From NCBI GenBank assembly GCA_902826835.1, contig CADEGH010000042.1, forward strand, positions 1 to 40,993: a stretch of 40,993 nt of DNA, in the 5' to 3' direction. Positions 34,079-40,826 of the stretch are shown piece after piece. Position numbers and translations under genes: made by a program. Source of the DNA: an uncultured bacterium. GTDB taxonomy: Bacteria; Planctomycetota; GCA-002687715. The notes under the pieces are model-generated. The model made no database searches and was not told the origin of the DNA. It saw only the letters and a program-made list of their open reading frames with translations. How positions within the stretch are numbered: the stretch's first letter is position 1; every line of letters begins with the position of its first letter.

Positions 34079-34843
34079 TTGAGCACCTCGACGTTGACGA
34101 TCTCCCATCATCCGGGGGGCTGGGCGGAAATCACCCTGTCTCGACCGGAAGTGATGAATGCCCTCAATCTCGCGCTCGTGCAGGATCTCACCCTAGCCTT
34201 GGACGATTTGGCCACGAAGCCCGGCCTTCGCGGGCTCATCTTGGTGGGCGCGGGGGACAAGGCCTTCGTCGCGGGCGCGGATATCTCCGAACTGCTCGTG
34301 CGCACTCGCGAAGACGCGATGCTCGCCATCAACGCGCGCCTGTTCCAAGAAATCGAGGACTTCCCGCAACCGGTGATCGCCGCCATTCGGGGCTACGCAC
34401 TCGGAGGGGGGTGCGAGCTCGCGTTGTCCTGCGACATCCGCATCGGCACCGAAGACGCGGTGCTCGGTCAGCCCGAGGTCAAGCTCGGCATCATTCCCGG
34501 CGCCGGAGCGCCCCACCGACTCACCCGAACGGTTGGGCCGGGGCTCGCGCGGGAACTCATCTTCACGGGTCGCCTCGTCAAGTCCGACGAAGCGCAACGC
34601 ATCGGACTCTTGAACCGCGTCGTCGCGAACGACCGGTTGCTCGACGAGGCGCGCGCCATGATGAGCGAGATCGCGAAGAACGGAGACCTCGCGGTCCGGC
34701 TCGCCAAAGTCGCGCTCAACGCGGCGGTCAACTCGGTCGATCGGCGGCACCAGGCCATCGAGGTGCTGTCGCAGGGAATCCTCTTCGAGACGGACGACAA
34801 AAAGCAGCGGATGACCCGGTTCCTCGAGCGGAAGAAGGGCTGA
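34079..34843 (+). CDS. enoyl-CoA hydratase (crotonase family, 254 aa)
   Basis: Crotonase-fold enzyme that adds water across the double bond of enoyl-CoA esters. The oxyanion-hole segments are DKAFVAGADISEL and RGYALGGGCELAL. The two catalytic glutamates are present as E113 and E133 (QPEVKLGIIPGAG) with the family's spacing of 20, so hydratase activity is expected. The start is TTG at 34079, one base after the upstream stop; no better start fits the family N-terminus (STLTISHHPGGWAEITLSRP). It is the second gene of the CoA-ester operon. Confidence 0.93.
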   Translation: MSTSTLTISHHPGGWAEITLSRPEVMNALNLALVQDLTLALDDLATKPGLRGLILVGAGDKAFVAGADISELLVRTREDAMLAINARLFQEIEDFPQPVIAAIRGYALGGGCELALSCDIRIGTEDAVLGQPEVKLGIIPGAGAPHRLTRTVGPGLARELIFTGRLVKSDEAQRIGLLNRVVANDRLLDEARAMMSEIAKNGDLAVRLAKVALNAAVNSVDRRHQAIEVLSQGILFETDDKKQRMTRFLERKKG

Positions 34844-34848
34844 CCCTG

Positions 34849-35724
34849 ATGACGGCCTGGCACGATCTGCCCACGGATATCCATGTGCACATCCAACCGT
34901 GGGAGATGATGCACCCAAAGACCTTCGCGACGATCCGCAAGGGCCGCGAGGACTATCCTTTGATCGAACGGATGATGAAGGACCCGGCGGTTCTCGTCGA
35001 TCATCTCGACGAAGTCGGGCTCGGGCGGGTCGGCCTCATCAACTACGTCGCCCCCGAGATCATGGGCTTCACCCACGAGGTCAATGCTTGGGTGGGGAAC
35101 TATCGCGACCGCGCGCCGGGCCGCGTGCTCGCGTTCGGTGGTGTCCATCCGCCGGCCTGTGCGGACGTGCGGGAGGAGATGAAACGGGTCGTCTCCGACT
35201 ACCGGCTCGATGCGATCAAAATTCATCCACCTCATCAGGCGCTGTCTCCGGACGCCTACCGCGACGGCTCTTGTCCGGAGCTCGCGGTGGTCTACGAGGC
35301 TTGCCAAGCGGCGAAGCTGCCGATCATGTTCCACACCGGGACGAGTATTTTTCCCGGCGCCCGCAGTCGCCTCGGGCAGGCCTTGGTGCTCGACGACGTC
35401 GCGGTCGACTTTCCCGAATTGCGCATGATCCTGGCGCACGGTGGCCGTCCGTTGTGGATGGAGGAGGCCTTCTTCCTCGCGCGAAGGCACCCGCATCTGT
35501 ACATAGACGTGTCGGGGATGCCGCCCAAGAACTTGCTCGAGTACTTCCCGCGTCTCGAAGACATCGCCCACAAAGCCCTGTGGGGAACCGACTGGCCTTC
35601 TCCCGGGGTGAAATCCCTGGCCGCCCAACTCGCGGCGTTTCGTGAACTCCCGATTTCCGCGGCGGCGAAGGACCAAATCCTCCGCCAAAACGCGCTCCAA
35701 CTCTTTCCGGTGAATCGCTCATGA
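34849..35724 (+). CDS. amidohydrolase-2 family metal-dependent hydrolase (291 aa)
   Basis: A TIM-barrel hydrolase of the amidohydrolase-2 family (decarboxylases and C-C or lactone hydrolases such as ACMSD relatives). Metal-ligand candidates are H12 and H14 in DIHVHIQ, H162 in MFHTGTS, H197 in LAHGGRP and D248 in GTDWPSPG. The ATG lies six bases after the stop of the hydratase gene. Within an operon of CoA-ester enzymes it may cleave or decarboxylate a ring-opened intermediate, but the substrate is not visible from the sequence. The final stop overlaps the next ATG. Confidence 0.9.
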   Translation: MTAWHDLPTDIHVHIQPWEMMHPKTFATIRKGREDYPLIERMMKDPAVLVDHLDEVGLGRVGLINYVAPEIMGFTHEVNAWVGNYRDRAPGRVLAFGGVHPPACADVREEMKRVVSDYRLDAIKIHPPHQALSPDAYRDGSCPELAVVYEACQAAKLPIMFHTGTSIFPGARSRLGQALVLDDVAVDFPELRMILAHGGRPLWMEEAFFLARRHPHLYIDVSGMPPKNLLEYFPRLEDIAHKALWGTDWPSPGVKSLAAQLAAFRELPISAAAKDQILRQNALQLFPVNRS

Positions 35725-36602
35725 CTCTCGAACGCATCACGATCCTGGGCTCGGGCACCATGGGCGCGGGCATTGCCCAGACGGCCATGACCTCGGGCTT
35801 TGCCACCACCCTCTACGACATCAGCGACGAGTTGGTGCAAAAGGCCAAGTCCGCCATCTCGGATCGGCTCGAGAAGTTGGTGGAGAAGGGAAAGGTCGAC
35901 GCTCCTTCGGCCGCCGCGGCGAAAGCGCGATTGCGACTTTCTTCCAACCTGGCGGACGCCGTCCGGGATGCGGATTACGTGATCGAGGCGATTCCCGAGA
36001 AGATCGACTTGAAGCGCGAGGTGTTTGCCAAGATCGAGGCGGCGGCGCCTTCGCATGCGGTCCTCGGCACCAACACTTCGACTCTGATGATTTCGGCCAT
36101 CGCGCGTGACCTGACCGATCGGTCGCGCCTGATCGGAATCCACTTCTTCAATCCGGTCCCGGTGATGAAATTGATCGAAGTGGTGATGGGGCCGGACACT
36201 TCCCCCTCGGCTTACGCGGCCACGCTCGACGTCGCGAAGCGCATGGGCAAAGAGACCGTGAAGGTCAAAGAGTCGCCGGGTTTCACGACCTCTCGCATCA
36301 ACGCTCTCATCGGCAACGAGTCCTTCCGCATGCTGGAGGAGGGCGTGGCGTCGGCGGCAGACATCGACAAAGCGCTGAAACTTGGCCTGAACCATCCCAT
36401 GGGTCCATTCGAGATGGTGGACCTGGTGGGACTCGACGCGCGTTTGAACAACCTCCGCGCCCTTTACGAAGCTCTGAAGGATCCGGCCTACAAGCCGAGC
36501 CCGCTCTTGGAAAAGCTGGTGGCGGAAGGGCGTCTCGGCCGCAAGTCGGGCCGGGGCGTCTATCGCTACGACGCGAAGGGCAACATCGTTCCCGACGCCT
36601 GA
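35721..36602 (+). CDS. 3-hydroxyacyl-CoA (3-hydroxybutyryl-CoA) dehydrogenase (293 aa)
   Basis: NAD-dependent oxidation of 3-hydroxyacyl-CoA. The Rossmann motif is GSGTMGAGIAQ (10-20). The conserved EKIDLKREVFAKIE and GTNTSTL follow. Catalytic H141 lies in GIHFFNPVPVMKLIEVV and is paired with E153. The C-terminal domain has the typical GLNHPMGPFEMVDLVGLD. The length matches single-domain 3-hydroxybutyryl-CoA dehydrogenases. The ATG overlaps the amidohydrolase stop as ATGA. With the hydratase it gives two consecutive beta-oxidation steps. The bases 36603-36710 before the convergent gene hold no gene. Confidence 0.94.
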   Translation: MTLERITILGSGTMGAGIAQTAMTSGFATTLYDISDELVQKAKSAISDRLEKLVEKGKVDAPSAAAAKARLRLSSNLADAVRDADYVIEAIPEKIDLKREVFAKIEAAAPSHAVLGTNTSTLMISAIARDLTDRSRLIGIHFFNPVPVMKLIEVVMGPDTSPSAYAATLDVAKRMGKETVKVKESPGFTTSRINALIGNESFRMLEEGVASAADIDKALKLGLNHPMGPFEMVDLVGLDARLNNLRALYEALKDPAYKPSPLLEKLVAEGRLGRKSGRGVYRYDAKGNIVPDA

Positions 36603-36710
36603 TGGCGGAACCCCAGCGCTGCGGCTGGCGGGTTGTGGGTACCAACGTCCTACGGGTCCTGGTTCGAACGCCCGCGCGGACGCTGAACTGAACGGGCCCC
36701 CATCAACCGG

Positions 36711-37928
36711 TCAGCGCAGGCTTGCGAGGACTTTGCGCGCCTGCTTTCCGAGACTCGACTCGAAGGACTCCCGCCGCACCGCGATCTTCTGGCGAAGTTC
36801 GGGATCCTTGAGGTCCCGGCGGGTGGCCGAGCCGAAATTGCGCACGAGGAGCGGCGATTCGAGCCCGCCGCCGAAAGACCGATCGAAGCCGGCCAGGGCT
36901 CGGTAGTAGCCCTTCTGTCCCGCTACCCGGCCGCAGGCTTGGACGACGCCGTCGATGACGTGAGCGCGCGTGCAGAGGTCCCACTCCGGCCAGGTGGCCA
37001 GGGTTTCCCCCCACTGGTCGAAGAAGGGGCCGACGGGCAAAAGGAGGCGAGGATGGGCCCGAAGCGGGCGGATCTCGCGCAACGGATAGTGCCGATGTCC
37101 CTCGGACGCGAGGATGTCCTTGTAGAGCGCGGCGGCTTTGATGAAGGCACCGCCAAATCGCTTGGGCTCGTCGTGGGCGAGGCGGCCGAAGGCAGCCTTG
37201 GCATCGGCGCCGAAGCGTTTGCCTTTTTCGGCCGAGAAGCCCTGGTCGAGGTCGCCGGCGTTGTGGGTCATCGCCGCGGCGACGATCAAGAGGTCGCGCT
37301 CCCGCCCGTAACTGCGAACGAGAGTGTCGAACGCCTGAGCCTCACGCGAGAGCTCGGCCTCGATCGCGGCGAGCACGGCCTCGGCGCCGTTTTGATCTTC
37401 GATCTTCAAGCACCCGAGGTATGCCCCGCCGAGTACCGAGAGGCGCTCCCCGTCGTGGCCCGATACGGGGCCGGCCCCGTCGACGTCGACGACGCGCGCA
37501 CTGATGCCGGTGATGTCCCAGCGGGCGAGGCCCAGCGCAAAGTCGCGCATGCGGTCATGCTCGGCCGTTGGGCGATCCTGGAACCAGAGATGACTGCGAA
37601 TCTTCGTGTCCACATCGGTCGGAACGAAGGACGCAACGCTCGCAAAATGGCAAGCCACGCAGAGAGCGAAGTAGTCGGTCCACTGCTCGGGCGTCGGCGT
37701 TTCGCAGGCCTCGGGGTGGCTCTCGCTTTGGAGGATCGCCCAAAAGCCGAGGGGATGGTCGCCGAGTTCGATGAGTCGAGCGTCCCGGCGCGCCGGGCGG
37801 TCAGCCTCGGGGGGGAAGGTGCCGTCGAACTGCCAGGGCGAGGTGTTTTTGACGAGGCTCTTCAGCCGCTTCGGGCCGATGAACCCGCCGAAGGCCGCAC
37901 GGCCCTCGAGATCACTGGGGTTTTCCAC
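36711..37928 (-). CDS. conserved protein of unknown function (405 aa)
   Basis: Not recognised. It is cytoplasmic, without signal or membrane segments. A CVACH sequence (about residue 90) looks like a heme c motif but stands alone in a protein with no signal peptide, so heme attachment is unlikely. Two histidine-containing segments (MTHNAGDLDQGF and HDEPKRFGGAFIKAAALYKDI) are the most distinctive parts. The ATG lies 17 bases inside the 3' end of the SEC-C gene, so it is probably the last gene of the bacterioferritin operon. Confidence 0.75.
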   Translation of the reverse strand: MENPSDLEGRAAFGGFIGPKRLKSLVKNTSPWQFDGTFPPEADRPARRDARLIELGDHPLGFWAILQSESHPEACETPTPEQWTDYFALCVACHFASVASFVPTDVDTKIRSHLWFQDRPTAEHDRMRDFALGLARWDITGISARVVDVDGAGPVSGHDGERLSVLGGAYLGCLKIEDQNGAEAVLAAIEAELSREAQAFDTLVRSYGRERDLLIVAAAMTHNAGDLDQGFSAEKGKRFGADAKAAFGRLAHDEPKRFGGAFIKAAALYKDILASEGHRHYPLREIRPLRAHPRLLLPVGPFFDQWGETLATWPEWDLCTRAHVIDGVVQACGRVAGQKGYYRALAGFDRSFGGGLESPLLVRNFGSATRRDLKDPELRQKIAVRRESFESSLGKQARKVLASLR

Positions 37929-38415
37929 AGCAGTGTTTGTATTTCTTCGCGCTTCCGCAGAAGCAGGGGTCGTTGCGGCCGAGTTTGGGCGCGGCGCGAC
38001 GGTCCGGCGTTCGGCGCGGAGAGGTTCCGACTGCCGCGCGCCCGGGATTCTTCAGAGCCGCCTCGTACCCGGCGCGATGCTGGTCCACGGCGCTTGACCA
38101 TTCCCAGGCCGAACTGAGGCCGACCTCGCGGGTCACGTGGAGAAGGAACTCCTCGATCAGGTCGACGAGGTCGGTCCGGTAGGGCTCTTGGCCCTGGAGG
38201 CGGCCGGGCAGAATCTGGGTGAGGAGCGCCCCGATCTGCTCCCGATCGAGGGTGTCGGGCGGTTGGCAAAGGTCCCGCCCGAACACGTGAACCAAGAGCT
38301 CTCTCACCTCATCTGCGGAGGCGCCGAGGCGCTGGCGCCAGCGGGCGCCCTCAGGTGTGTCTTGGAAGCTGGCGTAGAGGAGGCGCCACGAGTCGGAAAG
38401 GTCGAAATCCGACAT
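37912..38415 (-). CDS. SEC-C motif protein (167 aa)
   Basis: A helical N-terminal region of ~130 residues is followed by a basic linker and a C-terminal SEC-C motif (GRNDPCFCGSAKKYKHCCGK). Its CxC...CC residues bind zinc, as at the end of SecA. In stand-alone proteins the motif is a protein- or nucleic-acid-binding tag. The N-terminal part is not recognised. The ATG overlaps the bacterioferritin stop by one base (TGATG), and the next gene starts 17 bases before this one ends, so it is cotranscribed with bfr. Confidence 0.85.
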   Translation of the reverse strand: MSDFDLSDSWRLLYASFQDTPEGARWRQRLGASADEVRELLVHVFGRDLCQPPDTLDREQIGALLTQILPGRLQGQEPYRTDLVDLIEEFLLHVTREVGLSSAWEWSSAVDQHRAGYEAALKNPGRAAVGTSPRRTPDRRAAPKLGRNDPCFCGSAKKYKHCCGKPQ

Positions 38416-38885
38416 CAGTCGTGGATGTGCTCGGCGAGATAGCGCTCCTTGCCGAGATCCTTGATGAGGCTGAGCTGCGTCTCGTGGTAGTCCACGGACT
38501 CTTCTTCGTCCTTCAGGATGCGCTCGACGAGTTGACGCGTGCCATTATCGCCCTTCGCGCGGCAAAGCTCGGTGGCGTGGTTCAGCCGGGCTACCGCAGT
38601 GAGTTCGAGCGCGAGGTCGACCTCGTGCTGCTCGACCACGTTCTCGCCGACCCGGATCGGATTCATCCGCTGCATGTTGGGGATGCCGTCCAAAAAGAGG
38701 ATGCGCTCGATGAGTTCATCGGCGTGTTTCATCTCCTCCATCGCGTCTCCACGCTTCGCGGCGGCGATCTTCTTGTAGCCCCAGTTCTCGCACATCTTGT
38801 AGTGGATGTAGTACTGGTTGATCGCCGTGAGCTCGGCGGTCAACACATCGTTCAAAGCGGAGATGATTTCCGGATCGCCCTTCAT
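38415..38885 (-). CDS. bfr: bacterioferritin (156 aa) with one ferroxidase ligand replaced
   Basis: Heme-containing iron-storage protein that forms a 24-subunit shell. The start at 38885 gives the canonical N-terminus (MKGDPEIISALNDVLTAELT). Ferroxidase ligands E18, E51, H54, E94 and E127 are present in standard numbering, as is heme ligand M52. The sixth ligand, normally H130 in a DEExHxDW segment, is Ser130 here (DEEESVDYHETQ), with a His at 134. It lies in an operon with a BFD-like ferredoxin upstream and a SEC-C gene downstream. A Fur-box-like site precedes the operon. Confidence 0.95.
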   Translation of the reverse strand: MKGDPEIISALNDVLTAELTAINQYYIHYKMCENWGYKKIAAAKRGDAMEEMKHADELIERILFLDGIPNMQRMNPIRVGENVVEQHEVDLALELTAVARLNHATELCRAKGDNGTRQLVERILKDEEESVDYHETQLSLIKDLGKERYLAEHIHD

Positions 38886-38967
38886 GCGTCGTCCTTTGGG
38901 TTGGACTCGCATGGTACGCGCCGACCCCGGACCCACGAAGGGGGGCTCGGGAAAAGGCGGTGGGGGC

Positions 38968-39216
38968 TCAGGGAGCCGAGTTGGTTGGATTCGCCGCGCG
39001 GGCCCGGGGCTCGGTCTGGCGCGCGTGCTGGCCGCACCCGGCGAGGAGTTCGGCGAGCAGGGGGCGACATCCTCCGCAGCCGGCTCCGGCAGAGCAGCGC
39101 GAGGCGATTTCCTCGCAGGTGCGGGCGCCTCGGCGAGCGAGCTCGCGAACGTCGCGGTCGGTGAATCCGGTGCAGTGGCAGACGATCATGGGAGGTCTCG
39201 GAGGCAACTCCGACAT
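38968..39216 (-). CDS. bfd: BFD-like [2Fe-2S] ferredoxin (82 aa)
   Basis: Bacterioferritin-associated ferredoxin-like domain. Cys13 and Cys15 (VCHC) and Cys47 and Cys50 (GCGGC) have the CxC-x31-CxxC spacing that holds the cluster, with the family's helix (DRDVRELARRGARTCEEI) between them. In the known pathway BFD docks on bacterioferritin and reduces the core to release iron; position upstream of bfr supports that role. The C-terminal ~25 residues are a disordered extension. The ATG at 39216 was kept because GGAG lies about ten bases upstream; an ATG at 39189 is the alternative. Confidence 0.88.
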   Translation of the reverse strand: MSELPPRPPMIVCHCTGFTDRDVRELARRGARTCEEIASRCSAGAGCGGCRPLLAELLAGCGQHARQTEPRARAANPTNSAP

Positions 39217-39238
39217 CGGAATCTACTCCATCCGGAAC

Positions 39239-39253
39239 TGAGAATCAATCTCA
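39239..39253 (-). promoter_or_regulatory. Fur-box-like palindrome upstream of the bfd-bfr operon
   Basis: TGAGAAT-C-AATCTCA matches the 7-1-7 Fur consensus TGATAAT-N-ATTATCA at 11 of 14 positions and is itself nearly symmetric. It ends 23 bases upstream of the bfd start, a sensible operator position for iron-storage genes. Whether a Fur protein reads it is an inference. Confidence 0.45.
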
Positions 39254-39374
39254 TTCAAACTTGACGGGGTAGTCGTCTTTGACCTGGTCGAGTGAAATAA
39301 TCGGGCGGCCGACCGGGGTTCCTGGGCTTTGGAACTGAACTCCGGCCGAATCGGCCAGCTTGATCGTTGAATCA

Positions 39375-39394
39375 GGGAGCCCCGGCAGGCTCCC
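39375..39394 (+). promoter_or_regulatory. stem-loop in the 5' leader of the selenoprotein gene
   Basis: GGGAGCC-CCGGCA-GGCTCCC is a perfect 7-bp stem with a 6-base loop. It ends 11 bases before the Shine-Dalgarno sequence. No run of T follows, so it is not a standard terminator. It could stabilise the leader or affect translation. Confidence 0.4.
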
Positions 39395-39416
39395 CCAACT
39401 CCCCTAGGAGGTGCTC

Positions 39417-40349
39417 ATGTCGCGGATCTTGACCCTGGTGCTCTTCGCCGGAGCGCTCGCCTCGAGCGGGCTTCTGGCGCAGGAAAGCGGCGGCCCGAAG
39501 CCGCCGGTGACGAAGGACAAGCCGAAGGCCACCGTGACCTTCGCGAAGACGTGGGACGCGGCGCTCGAGGAGGCCAAACTTCTCAACGTGCCGATCGTGG
39601 TGCACAGCCACGGCTTCTACTGAGGCCCCTGCTGGGGCATGCATTCTGCCGTGATGCAGAATAAGAAGTATGTCGAGTTCGCGAAGCAGAACACCGTCGA
39701 AGTGATCGCCATTGGCAGCTTGGACCAAGCGGTCCAAAAGCAGGATCCCAAGGCGTCAGCGTTCATGGCCAAGGACGAGTCCGGCCAAGAAGTCGCCTAC
39801 ATGCTGAATTGGCCCAACCTCACCTACGAGGAGATGTTGGCGCTGAATCGCTCGCCCGCGGGGCAGTTCAACAAGACCGGCAAGATCCCCTACACCTCCA
39901 TTGTGAACCCGCACACGGGCGAGGAATGGAAGGGCATGTCGGGCGGCCAGAGCGGAAAGGGCATCTCCGAGTCCTGCGAGGAGCTTCGCAAGGAGCTCGT
40001 GAAGCAGCATGGCAAGGGGGTCGCGCGCAAGGATCTCGAGAAGCTTTCGACCGCCGAAGCCGCTGCCAAGACGGCTCGCGAGGCCAAGGACTACTCGAAG
40101 GCGATCGAAGCGCTGGCGAAGTTCAGCGGCGATGGCCAGCCCGAAGCGATTGCGACTCGTGTCAAGTTCGCCAAAGAAGGCGTGATCGCCGCCGCCGAGG
40201 GTGAATTCAAGGAGATTGAATCCTTGGCTTCCTCGGATGCGATGAAGGCCAAGAAGGACCTTCCCGGTTTCATCGGCCGCGCCAAGGGCACGGGCTTCGA
40301 TGACAAGGCGAAGGAGCTCATGAAGTCCCTCGCGTCCGGCAATAACTGA
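39417..40349 (+). CDS. predicted exported thioredoxin-like selenoprotein with in-frame TGA read as Sec (310 aa)
   Basis: The ATG at 39417 follows a strong AGGAGG (39406-39411). A signal peptide (ILTLVLFAGALASSGLLAQ) is followed by a thioredoxin-like domain (TWDAALEEAKLLNVPIVVHS). At codon 69 (39621-39623) the frame has TGA and then continues without interruption to 40349. The surrounding text is GFY-TGA-GPCWGMHS, so the TGA sits exactly at the first Cys of the thioredoxin CGPC site, giving UGPC with resolving Cys72. The part after the TGA is fully protein-like (EVIAIGSLDQA, KIPYTSIVNPHTGEEW, the usual cis-Pro region) and ends in a ~150-residue helical C-terminal extension. Reading it as two genes would leave the second half without a start or ribosome site. 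Selenocysteine is inferred; a nonsense mutation is the alternative. Confidence 0.82.
39624..39662 (+). promoter_or_regulatory. candidate bacterial SECIS element
   Basis: Downstream of the TGA, ATTCTGC (39643-39649) pairs perfectly with GCAGAAT (39656-39662) around the loop CGTGAT. The loop begins 26 bases after the TGA and has a G in its first two positions, both within the usual bacterial SECIS range (16-37 bases to the apical loop). A second small hairpin, GCCCC-TGCT-GGGGC (39625-39638), lies between. The role in SelB recruitment is inferred. Confidence 0.65.
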
Positions 40350-40363
40350 GTGCGGGATGGCCC

Positions 40364-40397
40364 CGGAGGGGCGGCGGCATTCGGTCGCGCCCCTCCC
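40364..40397. terminator. hairpin between convergent genes, possible bidirectional terminator
   Basis: GGAGGGGCG (40365-40373) pairs with CGCCCCTCC (40388-40396) around a 14-base loop, between the stop of the selenoprotein gene and that of the convergent membrane protein gene. The T-run after it is short (TTT), so termination strength is uncertain. Confidence 0.45.
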
Positions 40398-40446
40398 GAG
40401 TTTGGCCTCCTGAACCGAGGCGACCGACCGGTCGCCGTCGTCTTCA

Positions 40447-40701
40447 TCAAGACTTCTTGAAGACGCTCACCGCGAAGAGCACCACGAGCGCTCCCAAGGT
40501 CGCGTGTGCGAGGTTCGCGGCGATTCCCACCCCGAGGTTGATTCCGATCCTCGGCAGGAGGAGTCCGGCCACGAACGCGCCCACGATGCCGACGACGATG
40601 TTGCCGCCGAGGCCAAAGCCCCGGCCCTTCATCAAAACCCCGGCGATCCAGCCCGCGACCGCACCGATCCCGAGGTTCACCAAGACGGCTTGCAAATTCA
40701 T
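40447..40701 (-). CDS. GlsB/YeaQ/YmgE-family membrane protein (84 aa)
   Basis: A small inner-membrane protein of the transglycosylase-associated/stress-response family. Three hydrophobic segments alternate with Gly-rich turns: LGIGAVAGWIAGVLMKGRGFG, then GGNIVVGIVGAFVAGLLLP and AHATLGALVVLFAVSVF. The GWIAG and GGNIVVGIVGAFVGG-like blocks and the length are diagnostic. Members are induced by stress; the molecular role is unknown. It is convergent with the selenoprotein gene. Confidence 0.9.
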   Translation of the reverse strand: MNLQAVLVNLGIGAVAGWIAGVLMKGRGFGLGGNIVVGIVGAFVAGLLLPRIGINLGVGIAANLAHATLGALVVLFAVSVFKKS

Positions 40702-40826
40702 GAGGAAGTCCCCATCAGAAGGTCATTGGCCTTCGAGTCCGCGGCAGTCAGGCCGCGCTCTCGACCGAGGGCCCAGGCCTCGACATCACAGCGGTGAGGA
40801 TCTTAGCTGGAGAGGGGGGCGGCAGC

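Noticed and set aside
36613..36630. CCAGC...GCTGG hairpin after the hydroxyacyl-CoA dehydrogenase gene
   Set aside because: Only five base pairs and no T-run, too weak to call a terminator.
37650..37664. CxxCH heme c motif in the hypothetical protein at 36711-37928
   Set aside because: Single motif in a protein without signal peptide, so cytochrome c attachment is improbable.
39639..40349. Separate gene starting at the Met after the in-frame TGA
   Set aside because: There is no ribosome site before it, it would begin in the middle of a thioredoxin fold, and it is in the same frame as the upstream half. Sec read-through explains it better.
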